Source: Corynebacterium lactis
GTDB taxonomy: Bacteria > Actinomycetota > Actinomycetes > Mycobacteriales > Mycobacteriaceae
Reading direction: 5' to 3'
Assembly: GCF_900519355.1 (NCBI RefSeq)
Contig: NZ_ULHE01000002.1
Coordinates: forward strand, 372,001-436,000
Length of the DNA: 64,000 nt
Notes under the pieces: model-generated
The model's database searches: none
Told to the model about the DNA's origin: nothing
What the model saw: the letters and a program-made list of their open reading frames with translations, nothing else
Part shown: positions 12,123 to 20,767 of the stretch, one piece after another
How positions within the stretch are numbered: the stretch's first letter is position 1
Layout of the letters: each line of letters opens with the position of its first letter
Translations under genes and position numbers: made by a program

Positions 12123-12303
12123 CGCTCGTTCATTCTGGACCGCTGGACCGCTTGCCTGCTTGCCTGGCACTTTAGCGCTCGTTCGTACACTGACCTGGCA
12201 CTTTAGCGCTTGTTCGTGACTTTAGAGCAGCCGATACCGTGGGCTACAGTCACCAGGCAGCGCTAAAGTGCAGGGCCGTTGCGCCAGGCAGCGCTACAGT
12301 GCC
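12113..12303. repeat. Cluster of GGCACTTTAGCGCT repeats with nested palindrome, copy A
   Basis: The 19-mer GGCACTTTAGCGCTCGTTC occurs at 12113-12131 (including the TAG stop of the transporter) and 12166-12184, with a variant from 12197. The core at 12199-12270 is a nested palindrome: outer arms ACTTTAGCGCT and AGCGCTAAAGT, inner arms starting GTGACT and ending AGTCAC. A degenerate inverted piece lies near 12281-12300. The 72-bp core is almost identical to 20678-20748. Both copies lie between converging gene ends. Confidence 0.85.
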
Positions 12304-12324
12304 GGGGCAGTGCGGAATCGTACT

Positions 12325-12426
12325 CGCAACTACGGCCGCCAACGCACTAAGGCCGCCGTCGCAACTACGGCCGCCAACGTACTAAGGCCGCCGTCGCAAC
12401 TACGGCCGCCAACGTACTAAGGCCGC
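12325..12426. repeat. 35-bp tandem repeat covering the alcohol dehydrogenase stop
   Basis: Three head-to-tail copies beginning CGCAACTACGGCCGCC: 12325-12359, 12360-12394 and a 32-base third copy at 12395-12426. Copies 1 and 2 differ by one base. The last copy contains the final codons and TAG of the dehydrogenase gene, so the array looks like duplication of the gene's 3' end. Confidence 0.9.
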
Positions 12427-13436
12427 AGCATCACCTTGATGGCGCTGCGCTGGTCCATCGCTGCGTAGGCCTCGTCGGCACGCTCGAGGGGGAGTGTCAG
12501 ATCGAAGACGTCGCCGGGAGTGATCTCGCCCGAGTAGATGCGATCGACCAGGTCCGGCAGGTAGCGGCGCACGGGAGCCGGGCCGCCCTCCAGGTGAATC
12601 TGGGCGGCGAAGAGCCGGGATCCGTCGATCGTCTGATCGTGGCTGACGCCGACAAAGCCCAGGTAGCCGCCCCGGCGGGTCGAGCGGATTGCCTGCTGCA
12701 TGGACTCGTGGGTGCCCACGGCCTCCACCACAGAATGCGCACCATAACCGCCGGTGGCCTCCTTCACGCGCTGCACGAAGTCGTCGCCGCGCTCGGGGAA
12801 AATCTCGTCGGCGCCGAAGGCGAGCGCCAGCTTCTGACGCTCGGGGTTGCGGGAGGAAATAATGATCCGGTCCGCCCCCATCACTCGCGCGCCCAGGACG
12901 GCGGACAGGCCCACCGCGCCGTCGCCAATCACTGCGACCGTGTGACCCGGCCCCGCGTGCGCCGCATCCGCCGCGTACCAGCCCGTGCCCAGCACGTCTG
13001 AAGCAGCGAGGATGTGGCGCATCTGATCGTCGGTAGGCGGCTTCGGCAGGCGTACCAGAGTGCCGTCCGCCCAGGGGATGCGGGCGTACTCCGCCTGCGT
13101 GCCGACGCCACCCATGAACTCGCGATTGATGCAGCTAGACGGGTATCCGGCGAGACAAATCTCGCACTTTCCGCAGCTAGCTACGAAGGAACCGACGACC
13201 CAATCGCCGGGGGAGACGGTCGTAACCTCGGCGCCGACCTCCTCGACGACGCCCACATACTCGTGGCCCATGCGGGCCTCGGTGACCTCGTGGGCGCCGC
13301 GGTAGGCCCACAAATCGGAGCCACAGACGCAGGCGGCCTGGACGCGGATGACGGCGTCCGTGGGCTTTTCGACCTGGTCGCGCGGGACATCGACGGTGCG
13401 GATATCGCCGGGGGCAAAGATTTTTACAGCACGCAT
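12417..13436 (-). CDS. Zinc-dependent medium-chain alcohol dehydrogenase
   Basis: NAD(P)-dependent oxidoreductase of the MDR superfamily, cytoplasmic; the substrate is unknown. Catalytic zinc ligands fit C38 in VCGSD and the His of RMGHEYVG. The structural zinc site is complete (four Cys in CGKCEICLAGYPSSC). The nucleotide fold reads VAVIGDGAVGLSAV, followed by RIIISSRNPERQ, which lacks the acidic residue typical of strict NAD enzymes and hints at NADP. 339 residues is standard. The ATG at 13436 is six bases after a TACTGT -10 box and is probably leaderless. It stands alone, converging on the BCCT gene. Confidence 0.85.
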   Translation of the reverse strand: MRAVKIFAPGDIRTVDVPRDQVEKPTDAVIRVQAACVCGSDLWAYRGAHEVTEARMGHEYVGVVEEVGAEVTTVSPGDWVVGSFVASCGKCEICLAGYPSSCINREFMGGVGTQAEYARIPWADGTLVRLPKPPTDDQMRHILAASDVLGTGWYAADAAHAGPGHTVAVIGDGAVGLSAVLGARVMGADRIIISSRNPERQKLALAFGADEIFPERGDDFVQRVKEATGGYGAHSVVEAVGTHESMQQAIRSTRRGGYLGFVGVSHDQTIDGSRLFAAQIHLEGGPAPVRRYLPDLVDRIYSGEITPGDVFDLTLPLERADEAYAAMDQRSAIKVMLRP

Positions 13437-13442
13437 GAACTA

Positions 13443-13448
13443 ACAGTA
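13443..13448 (-). promoter_or_regulatory. -10 box of leaderless alcohol dehydrogenase gene
   Basis: TACTGT on the minus strand, six bases before the ATG at 13436; no Shine-Dalgarno. Confidence 0.5.
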
Positions 13449-13565
13449 CTGCTGATCGTGGCTTGTGGCACTACATATTTTTGCGACACATTTTTGCGCC
13501 GCCGGCGCCGCGCCGGGGCTATGGGGCGCCAGGGGCCGGGGCACTCGACTTTATGCCAGGCAGAC

Positions 13566-13620
13566 GACGTTATGCCAGCGTGTACCGTGGCACAACGTCG
13601 GTAGCGTGGCACGACGTCGT
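13566..13620. repeat. 55-bp imperfect palindromic repeat, copy 2
   Basis: Second copy of the element at 6344-6398 with two differences. As in copy 1, a related fragment (GACTTTATGCCAGGCAG) precedes it, at 13549. It lies between the 5' end of the dehydrogenase gene and the 3' end of gluD. Confidence 0.8.
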
Positions 13621-13654
13621 AAAGCAGCGCGTAAAGCGGTGCGTAAAGCGGCGC
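13619..13654. repeat. Three tandem 12-mers
   Basis: GTAAAGCAGCGC, GTAAAGCGGTGC and GTAAAGCGGCGC head to tail, starting inside the end of the 55-bp palindrome. Confidence 0.8.
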
Positions 13655-13666
13655 CCAAATGCGAGC

Positions 13667-13709
13667 AAAAGGCGCCCATCCCCCGGAAAACCCGAGGGAA
13701 TGAGCGCCT
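13667..13709 (-). terminator. Terminator after gluD
   Basis: Read on the minus strand, AGGCGCTCATTCCC pairs with GGGGATGGGCGCCT around a small loop and is followed by TTTT. It lies 17 bases after the gluD stop. Confidence 0.7.
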
Positions 13710-13725
13710 CTTGTCAGTACGCGAC

Positions 13726-14664
13726 CTACTCGAACGTCGTACGCAGGTCCTTGTGGCCCTCCGCGTGCCAGTCCACGGTGGCCTCGTCCTTCGTAACAAC
13801 GCCCACGTCGCGCTGGTGCGGCACTTTCGCAACAATATTGCGGCGGGCTCGGCCGGCGCGGAGCTGGTATTCGATGCGCTCGGCCAACTTGGCCAGGCCG
13901 AAGTTGATCAAAATCAGGATAACCGCGACCAGCGCCAGCGCCGGAATCATGGCGCCGTAGTACTCGCCGAGCTGGCGGCCGGAGCGGACGACTTCGACAA
14001 AACCGATCATGTAGCCCAGCGCCGAGTCCTTCAGCGCGATGACCATCTGCGAAATGATTGCCGGCAGCATTGCTGCGACGGCCTGCGGTAGAAGAATTGT
14101 GTACATTGCCTGGCGGTGTGACAAACCCAGTGCAATAGCGGCCTCACGCTGTCCGCGCGGCAGCGACTCAATGCCTGAGCGCAGAGTTTCCGCGATAACG
14201 GAGCCGTTGTACATGGTTAGGCCGAAGACTACCGAGGCGAAGCCCAGGTAATTCGACGGGAAAACCTGCCACATCGCGAACACGGAGTACGCAAACAACA
14301 TCAATACCAGCACCGGGATGGAGCGGAAGAACTCCACAATCACGCCGCAGATCCAGCGCACCGGTGCCTGTTGGCTCAGTCGGCCGACACCGAGGAGTGC
14401 GCCGATGGCCAGCGCCAGAATAATCGAGACGACAGCTGCGAGAATCGTACTGAATAGGCCCGGAAGCACGTAGGTGGTCCAGGTGGTCGAGTCCAGGAAG
14501 AACGACCATTTGGCGGCCTCAAACTGGCCTTTGTCAGCCAGCTTCATGCCGACCCACGCCAGGATTGCCACGATGACAACTAGTGTCACCGCGGTGAGGA
14601 TTCTGTTGAAACGCTGGGCCTTGGGTCCCGGAGCGTCGTAGAGAACAGTTGCACGAGTTGCCAT
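13726..14664 (-). CDS. gluD: Glutamate-type ABC transporter permease GluD
   Basis: One of two inner-membrane permeases of a polar amino acid importer. Five to six hydrophobic helices are present, with the ABC-contact loop [20 protein letters not shown] and [10 protein letters not shown]. 312 residues from the ATG at 14664, longer than GluC because of a ~60-residue N-terminal and a ~40-residue polar C-terminal extension. Its ATG shares one base with the gluC stop (TAATG), so the two are translationally coupled. Last gene of gluABCD; a terminator follows. Confidence 0.9.
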   Translation of the reverse strand: MATRATVLYDAPGPKAQRFNRILTAVTLVVIVAILAWVGMKLADKGQFEAAKWSFFLDSTTWTTYVLPGLFSTILAAVVSIILALAIGALLGVGRLSQQAPVRWICGVIVEFFRSIPVLVLMLFAYSVFAMWQVFPSNYLGFASVVFGLTMYNGSVIAETLRSGIESLPRGQREAAIALGLSHRQAMYTILLPQAVAAMLPAIISQMVIALKDSALGYMIGFVEVVRSGRQLGEYYGAMIPALALVAVILILINFGLAKLAERIEYQLRAGRARRNIVAKVPHQRDVGVVTKDEATVDWHAEGHKDLRTTFE

Positions 14665-15349
14665 TAGCGCTTCACCGCCCAACGTTTGCCCGCCCAGCCG
14701 AAGAACAGGCCGGTCGGAAGGGTGAGAATGATGAACCCGATGGCAATGACGCCGAAGATCACCAGGATGTCGCTGGCGTAGTCCTCGGTCATTGTCTTCA
14801 TCAGTAGAGAGGCTTCCGCGACGCCGATCACTGAGGCGATGGTTGTGTTCTTCGTTAGCGCAATCAGGGTATTGCCCAGCGGTACGATAGCGCCGCGAAA
14901 GGCCTGCGGGAAGATCACGTAGCGGAAGCTCTGACCGAAACTAAGACCCAGGGAGCGGGCCGCCTCGGCCTGGCCGAAGGGCACCGTATTAATGCCGGCG
15001 CGCAGGACTCGGCTACGAAGCAGGAGGTGTAGGCCACGAACGCTAGCACGGCCAGGCGGAAGTTCTGCTTCACAATGAAGGAGTCGTTCTCCGCGGCCAG
15101 CAGCAGCCCCAGATTGTAGTAAAGACCCATGGAGGCCAACAGCACAATCAGCGTCAGCGGGGTATTGCGCACGATGTTGATGTACCAAGTGGACAAGGTA
15201 CGCAGGATTCCCACCGGGCTCACACGCATGGCGGTGAGGACGATACCGACGATTAGGGAACCAATGCCGGAGGCGACGGTGAGCTTAATAGTCACCCAGA
15301 AAGCCGGAAGCAGTTCCGGCCCCATTTCTTGCCAGAGTTCTGGATTCAC
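14664..15349 (-). CDS. gluC: Glutamate-type ABC transporter permease GluC, with frame break
   Basis: Second permease. The first part ([14 protein letters not shown]... to YTSCFVAES) is in one frame and the second ([20 protein letters not shown] to the stop) in another, joining near 15004 where the minus strand reads GAGTC then CTGCGC. Adding one base gives a continuous 228-residue permease with the correct EAA loop. Taken literally the gene is broken. Since the downstream gluD and the rest of the operon are intact, a missing base in the assembly is my preferred reading. The GTG start at 15349 is preceded by GGAAGGGG. Confidence 0.85.
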
Positions 15350-15367
15350 TTTGTCTTACACCCCTTC

Positions 15368-16297
15368 CTACTTCTTCGCTACGAACGACAGGTCACCGAT
15401 ATTCGGTTTGTCGCCCAGCTCGAACTTGTCACCGAGGTGCTTTGCGACGATGCGCTCGAGCTCCCCGGAGTCATAGAGCTCGTTCAGCGCCTCGTTGACG
15501 GCCTCGCGGCTGGCCTCGTCGCCCTTGGGCAGGCCAATGCCGTAATACTCGTTAGTCCAGTACGAGCCGTCGTCGTTACGCAGTTCCACCACCCGGAAGT
15601 CGTCGCCGAAGCGCTCCTTGTAGCGTTGCGCGAAGCCTGCGAGGATGGTCGCGTCGGTGGTCAGTGCATCCACGACGCCCTGCTTGACGCCCTCTGCGCA
15701 TGCGGCGTAGGTGTCGAACTCTTGCAGTTGCACTTCTGGCAGCGCTTCCTTGACCTTTTGTGCCGGAGTGGAGCCCGATACCGAGCACAGGCGAGTGCCG
15801 GGGGCGACGTCGGCAAGACCCTGAATTCCGGCGGAACCGCGGACTAAGAGAGCCTGGTGGGTGACCAGGTAAGGCCCCGCGAAGTCGACGGCGGCGAGGC
15901 GGCCTTTGTTAATCGAGTAGGTGGCGGCAATCATGTTGACCTCGCCGTTGTTGATAAGGGTCTCGCGCTGTGCGGACGGGGTTTCGCGCCAAGTCATCTC
16001 TGGCACGGCCCAGCCGTGCTTGTCGGCGATGTACTCGATGACGAAGCGGGAAACATCCGTGTCAACGCCCTCGAATTGTCGTTGTGGGGTGCGTTCGCCG
16101 AGACCCGGCTGATCGAACTTCGTACCGAGAGTGACGTGGCCGGACTCTATGTCCGCGAGCAGGTTGCGGGGTCCGCCGCTGCCGCAGGCGGCCAGGGATA
16201 CGGTAGTCGCAACGGCGACAACTGCCGCAGCTGCACGCTTCATCCAGCTGCGCTTGTTCCTAGTCGGTGCCCCGTTGGGCAATGTGGAAATACTCAT
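15368..16297 (-). CDS. gluB: Glutamate-type ABC transporter substrate-binding lipoprotein GluB
   Basis: Extracytoplasmic binding protein that delivers the amino acid to GluCD. From the ATG at 16297 the protein (309 residues) begins with a basic stretch (RNKRSWMKR), a hydrophobic core and the lipobox SLAAC with the lipidated Cys near residue 38. The SBP_bac_3 fold is shown by EGVDTDVSRFVIEYIAD, AATYSINKGR, DFAGPYLVTHQALLV and a C-terminal NEALNELYDSGELERIV. Glutamate is inferred from the operon type, not from contact residues. Confidence 0.9.
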   Translation of the reverse strand: MSISTLPNGAPTRNKRSWMKRAAAAVVAVATTVSLAACGSGGPRNLLADIESGHVTLGTKFDQPGLGERTPQRQFEGVDTDVSRFVIEYIADKHGWAVPEMTWRETPSAQRETLINNGEVNMIAATYSINKGRLAAVDFAGPYLVTHQALLVRGSAGIQGLADVAPGTRLCSVSGSTPAQKVKEALPEVQLQEFDTYAACAEGVKQGVVDALTTDATILAGFAQRYKERFGDDFRVVELRNDDGSYWTNEYYGIGLPKGDEASREAVNEALNELYDSGELERIVAKHLGDKFELGDKPNIGDLSFVAKK

Positions 16298-16310
16298 GCT
16301 AACCAACTCC

Positions 16311-17096
16311 CTAGTGGCCGACAATCTTTGCCAGGAAGTCCTTGGCTCGATCGGTCTTGGGGTTGGTGAAGAAGGTCTCCGGGTCGGTGTCTTCAATGAT
16401 GGCGCCGTCGGCCATGAACAGGATGCGGTCAGCTACGCGGCGGGCGAAGCTCATCTCGTGAGTCACACAAACCATAGTCATGCCGCCCTTCGCCAGGTCG
16501 GTCATGACGTCGAGAACCTCGTTAATCATCTCGGGGTCGAGGGCGGAGGTTGGCTCGTCGAAGAGCATCACCTTCGGTTCCATGGCCAGGGCACGGGCGA
16601 TGGCTACGCGCTGCTGCTGGCCACCCGATAGCTGCGCTGGATACTTGTCGGCCTGCGCGGCAATGCCAACGCGATCGAGCAACTGCTCGGCGCGGGCTCG
16701 GGCATCCGACCTGGACATCTTGCGCACCTTAATCGGCGCAAGAGTGACATTGTCCCGAATAGTCATATGGCTAAAAAGGTTGAACTGTTGGAACACCATG
16801 CCGACTTCGGCGCGCAGGCGAGTGAGTTCCTTGCCCTCCTCGGGCAGCAGTTTCCCGCCGATTCGGATTTCGCCCTGGTCGATGGTTTCAAGTCGGTTGA
16901 TGGTGCGGCACAAGGTGGACTTGCCGGATCCGGACGGGCCTAGGATGACCACGACCTGACCGGCCGGAATCTCCAGGTTGATATCGCGCAGTGCATGGTA
17001 CTCGCCGAAGTACTTGTTCACCCCAACGAGCGAAATCATGCTCTCGGGGGCAGAGTCGTGAGGCTCTGAGCTCTGAGGGATAGATGAGTCAGTCAT
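16311..17096 (-). CDS. gluA: Glutamate-type ABC transporter ATPase GluA
   Basis: Cytoplasmic ATPase of the importer. Walker A is GPSGSGKST, the Q-loop is MVFQQFNLF, the signature is LSGGQQQR and Walker B is [12 protein letters not shown], with the switch His in VTHEM. I chose the ATG at 17096 (261 residues): a perfect TATAAT lies six bases upstream with no Shine-Dalgarno, so transcription probably begins at the start codon. A GTG at 17123 would put the -10 box inside the gene. First gene of gluABCD. Confidence 0.93.
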   Translation of the reverse strand: MTDSSIPQSSEPHDSAPESMISLVGVNKYFGEYHALRDINLEIPAGQVVVILGPSGSGKSTLCRTINRLETIDQGEIRIGGKLLPEEGKELTRLRAEVGMVFQQFNLFSHMTIRDNVTLAPIKVRKMSRSDARARAEQLLDRVGIAAQADKYPAQLSGGQQQRVAIARALAMEPKVMLFDEPTSALDPEMINEVLDVMTDLAKGGMTMVCVTHEMSFARRVADRILFMADGAIIEDTDPETFFTNPKTDRAKDFLAKIVGH

Positions 17097-17102
17097 AAGG
17101 AA

Positions 17103-17108
17103 ATTATA
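17103..17108 (-). promoter_or_regulatory. -10 box of gluABCD (leaderless)
   Basis: Consensus TATAAT on the minus strand, six bases before the gluA ATG. Confidence 0.65.
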
Positions 17109-17183
17109 GGTGACGCGCAACACATTATTAATACCGGTGTTAGTTAACGCCCGTTTTTAACCCGCTAGCTCGTGCCTCGAGGC

Positions 17184-18455
17184 TCAGTCCGTCACCATCG
17201 CGATGTCAACATGATGGCGCTGTGCTGCAGGGCGTCGGCCATGGACGAACCAGTAAAATACGCCCGCCGCAATCACAAGTGTCGCTAGCGTCGCGTACAT
17301 CGCACTGAAGCCTATCGACGCGGCCACTGCGCCAAGAATCACCGGGCCGATGCCGATGCCAGCGTCAGCAAGTAGAAGAAGGGTGGAGATTCCAGTGCCC
17401 AGCTTATGGGCAGGCGAGAGGCGAACCGCGATGGTCTGGCAGGCGGGCATGAGCGTTCCGTACCCCAGGCCGCTCAGCGCGCCGGCGATGATGACGTGCC
17501 AGTCGGCAGTGGCGGCAGCGAGGACTGCCAGCGCGAGTGCGAAGCAGACCAGGCCGATGACGATGACAGGATTGTCTCCGCGGCGATCCTGCAGCCGCCC
17601 CAGGGAAAAACGCGCTGCCATCATTGTTACGGCGTAGGCGACGAAGAAGAAATTAGCGCCGACCGTCAGGTCGTTTAGCTGTGCATAGCGGTTGAGGAAA
17701 GTGATGATACCCGCGTAGCCGACACCGATGAAAAGCATGAATAGGCCGACGGGAACCACAGCGGGAGTTGCGATGTCGGAAAGTGAAAACCGTGGTTTGG
17801 TGTTGCTCCCGGGTGCGGTTTTATCGTGATGAGCAGAGCCTTTTGCGTGGCTGTCGGCGGGCATAATCAGCGCTAGAATTAGTCCGACGATGGCCAGTCC
17901 CAGCGAGGTGGAGAACAAGGGGCCGTAGCCAAAGGAGCCGATAATCGCCAGCCCCAACGCTGGACCAATGGCCGTCGCGAGAGTGGTGCCGAGCGATATG
18001 TAGCCGGTGCCTTCGGCTCGGCGAGTTGACGGGATTGCAGTCTGTGCGGCAGCCATCACTGCGGTAGAGGCCAGGGCATAGGCCAGGCCGTGGACGAGCC
18101 GTACGGCAATCAGTACCGGCAGAGTTGTGGACCACAAGTACGCAGCGCAGGTGGCAACGATTATTACCAGTGAGCTGAGCATGATTTTCCGGCCGCCAAA
18201 CGTGTCGACTAGGTAACCCGAGAACATGCGGGCAACGGTCGCGCCGATGACGAAGGAGCTGGCAGCGAAGCCTCCGGCGGCGTCAGAGGCCGCGAAGCGT
18301 TCGACGGCGTAGAGGGACATCACCGTAATAAGCAGGTAGAACACCAGGTACATGCTGACGTTAATCAGCCAGCTGAGTGCGAAGGCGGGCGTGATAAGGC
18401 GTTCGCGGGCGGTCGTTGCGGTGGAGGGTTGTGCTGCCTTGGTCTTTGTGCGCAT
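17184..18455 (-). CDS. Major facilitator superfamily transporter
   Basis: Twelve-helix proton-coupled transporter, probably exporting a small molecule or drug. Helices are evident throughout, with the loop 2-3 motif GYLVDTFGGRKIML and its second-half echo GRLQDRRGDNPVIV. 423 residues from the ATG at 18455 (MRTKTKAAQP). The earlier start at 18545 would lie in the operator region. It is divergent from a small winged-helix regulator, and two matching operators sit between them, so it is likely the regulator's target. The substrate cannot be told. Confidence 0.85.
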   Translation of the reverse strand: MRTKTKAAQPSTATTARERLITPAFALSWLINVSMYLVFYLLITVMSLYAVERFAASDAAGGFAASSFVIGATVARMFSGYLVDTFGGRKIMLSSLVIIVATCAAYLWSTTLPVLIAVRLVHGLAYALASTAVMAAAQTAIPSTRRAEGTGYISLGTTLATAIGPALGLAIIGSFGYGPLFSTSLGLAIVGLILALIMPADSHAKGSAHHDKTAPGSNTKPRFSLSDIATPAVVPVGLFMLFIGVGYAGIITFLNRYAQLNDLTVGANFFFVAYAVTMMAARFSLGRLQDRRGDNPVIVIGLVCFALALAVLAAATADWHVIIAGALSGLGYGTLMPACQTIAVRLSPAHKLGTGISTLLLLADAGIGIGPVILGAVAASIGFSAMYATLATLVIAAGVFYWFVHGRRPAAQRHHVDIAMVTD

Positions 18456-18504
18456 AGGTGTATTAGTGGCCTCGAGTCTGAGTGGGGTCTCCGCGAGTAC
18501 GGAA

Positions 18505-18519
18505 TTTGTATTATGCAAA
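18505..18519. promoter_or_regulatory. Operator 1 in the MFS/regulator interval
   Basis: TTTGTATTATGCAAA, near-palindromic. It matches operator 2 at 14 of 15 positions. Confidence 0.65.
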
Positions 18520-18549
18520 AATGCAGATGAAGGCGATATTAGCACTCAA

Positions 18550-18564
18550 TTTGTATGATGCAAA
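18550..18564. promoter_or_regulatory. Operator 2 in the MFS/regulator interval
   Basis: TTTGTATGATGCAAA. It lies 45 bp (about four helical turns) from operator 1, suggesting cooperative binding on one face of the DNA. Confidence 0.65.
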
Positions 18565-18623
18565 AGTGTAGCTGGCTAGGCTGGTAGTAGCGACTCCATT
18601 TTCGGGAAAGGAACCGATTCCAC

Positions 18624-19073
18624 GTGCGCGACGACGATCTGTCCACACTCGTTTTAGAAAACTTGCTATTGTCCCGAGTTGGAGCAACCGGATACAGACC
18701 CGCCGTGAGGGAAGTTATCCTAGATCGTTCTGCCACAGCTATTCTCGCGCGGCTCAATGTGCAGCCGGGCATGACTGTCGCCGAGCTCGCTGACGGCCTT
18801 GGCCTCGACATATCAACGGTGCACCGCCAATTGGTGGCCGCAATTGCGCAGGGGCTTATCATCAAGGACAGGGCGACGTCGGGAAGCGCAAAAGTCCACT
18901 ATGCAACGGATAAGGGGTTGGACTTGCTGCACCGTGAGCTCGAAAGTAGGCGTGGCACCATGGAGAAGGTGACAACGCAGTGGTCAGACGCGGAGGTCAG
19001 CGAGTTTGCGCGCCTGATGCGTAAGTTCAACGAGGACGTCGAAAAGCTACGTGGACAGCCTTGGCCGCGGTGA
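18624..19073 (+). CDS. MarR-like winged-helix transcriptional regulator
   Basis: 149-residue DNA-binding protein. The helix-turn-helix segment is MTVAELADGLGLDISTVHRQLVAAIAQG, followed by a wing (IIKDRATSGSAKVHYATDKG) and a C-terminal dimer helix with WSDAEVSEFARLMRKFNED. The start is the GTG at 18624, with GGGAAAGGA upstream. It faces the MFS gene across two identical-type palindromes, so the simplest model is autoregulation plus control of the transporter by a ligand. Which family member it is cannot be said; MarR fits best. Confidence 0.8.
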   Translation: MRDDDLSTLVLENLLLSRVGATGYRPAVREVILDRSATAILARLNVQPGMTVAELADGLGLDISTVHRQLVAAIAQGLIIKDRATSGSAKVHYATDKGLDLLHRELESRRGTMEKVTTQWSDAEVSEFARLMRKFNEDVEKLRGQPWPR

Positions 19074-19199
19074 GAAGCCGGGCACGGGCGAGGGGGGGGC
19101 ACCGAGTACTGGCGAAAGAATTCCGGGCAACGCCCAGCAGGGGATGCACCGGGGTCAGTGATACCGGTATGCCAGACCCCTCGTGGAATACTTGAAGGC

Positions 19200-20629
19200 G
19201 TGGCTGAGAAAAAGAAGATCGCAAATGTCCTAGCTAACCGTTATGCTTCTGCTTCCCTGGCGGAGTTGTGGAGCCCCGAATACAAAATCATGCTGGAGCG
19301 TCGGCTTTGGGTGGCCGTGCTCAAGGCGCAGGTAGCACGCGGAATTGAAGTTCCGGAAGGAACGATTGAGGCTTACGAGGCCGTCATTGACCAGGTGGAT
19401 CTCGAGTCGATTGCTGCCCGTGAGCGCGTAACCCGCCACGATGTTAAGGCTCGCATTGAGGAGTTCTGTGCGCTGGCGGGTACGGAGCACATCCATAAGG
19501 GTATGACCTCGCGCGACCTGACCGAAAATGTCGAGCAGCTGCAGGTTCTGCAGTCGCTGAAGGCCGTGCGCGACAAGGCCGTCGCCGTTGCGCTCGCACC
19601 GCGGAGAAGGCCGTCGAGTATCAGTCGCTGGTGATGGCTGGCCGCTCGCACAATGTTGCGGCGCAGGCGACTACGCTTGGCAAGCGGTTCGCCTCGGCTG
19701 CCGACGAGATGCTGTTGGGTATCGAGCGCGTCGAAGATCTTATCTCCCGCTACCCGCTGCGCGGCATAAAGGGACCGATGGGTACTGCCCAGGACATGCT
19801 GGATCTTCTCGACGGTGACGAGGCCGCCCTAGCCTCCCTGGAACAGGAGATTGCCGATGGCCTCGGCTTTGACCGCGTCTTCGATTCGGTCGGTCAGGTC
19901 TATCCGCGCACCCTCGACTTCGACGCCCTGTCAGCGCTGGTCGAGCTCGGAGCCGGCCCCGCCTCGCTGGCCACCACCATTCGACTGATGGCCGGCAACG
20001 AGACCGTCACCGAGGGCTTTAAGGAAGGCCAAGTTGGTTCGTCGGCCATGCCTCACAAGATGAACGCCCGCTCCTGCGAGCGCGTCCACGGCTTTCAGGT
20101 GATTCTGCGCGGCTACATGACCATGATTTCCGAGTACGCCGGCACTCAGTGGAACGAGGGCGATGTCTCCTGCTCCGTGGTTCGCCGCGTGGCGCTTCCG
20201 GATGCCTTCTTCGCCATGGACGGCATGTTTGAGACCTTCCTCACCGTGCTGCGCGAGTTCGGTGCGTTCCCCGCCATGATTGACCGCGAACTGGAGCGCT
20301 ACCTGCCGTTCCTGGCATCCACGAAGATCCTCATGGCCGCCGTCCGTGCAGGTATGGGCCGTGAGGAAGCCCATGAGATTATCAAGGAGCACGCCGTCGC
20401 CACCGCTTTGGACATGCGCGAGAAGGGCACCGAGCAGAACCTCACCGAGCGGCTCGCCGCCGACGACCGCTTCCCGCTCGATGCCGCCGGGCTTGCCGAC
20501 GCCCTGTCCAACCGTCACGCCTTCATCGGTGCCGCGGAATCCCAGGTCGACCGCGTGGTTGCGCGCGTCGAGGCTCTGGTCGCGAAGTACCCGGAGGCCG
20601 CCGCCTACAAGCCGGGCGAGATTCTGTAG
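19200..20629 (+). CDS. purB: Adenylosuccinate lyase PurB, with frame break
   Basis: Catalyses two purine steps: release of fumarate from SAICAR and from adenylosuccinate. The first part (VAEKKKIANVLANRYAS to RDKAVAVAL) and the second (TAEKAVEYQSLVMAGRSHN to the end) are in different frames, joined near 19598 where CTCGC meets ACCGCGG. One extra base gives a 476-residue enzyme, the usual corynebacterial size. Catalytic segments are intact: GMTSRDLTENV and SSAMPHKMNARS. The start GTG at 19200 is chosen on homology; the in-frame GTG at 19158 is possible. Loss of purB would make the cell purine-dependent, so a sequencing error is likely. Confidence 0.88.
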
Positions 20630-20677
20630 CGGCCCGGCAGCTGCGACACTTTAGCGCTGGTTGGCTTGTGGGCCCGG

Positions 20678-20748
20678 CACTTTAGCGCTGGTTCGTGACT
20701 TTAGAGCAGCCGATACCGTGGGCTACAGTCACCAGCCAGCGCTAAAGT
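20678..20748. repeat. Nested palindromic repeat, copy B
   Basis: Outer arms CACTTTAGCGCTGG and CCAGCGCTAAAGT; inner arms beginning GTGACT and ending AGTCAC. Only about three differences from copy A at 12199-12270. A further half-copy (CACTTTAGCGCTGGTT) lies at 20646. It is located between the converging purB and glycerophosphodiesterase genes and could act as a two-way terminator, though it has no T tract. Confidence 0.85.
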
Positions 20749-20767
20749 CGCGCAACGCAGAACAACC

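Noticed and set aside
12300..12430. CRISPR array at the 35-bp repeats
   Set aside because: Units are directly adjacent with no spacers and the array ends in a gene.
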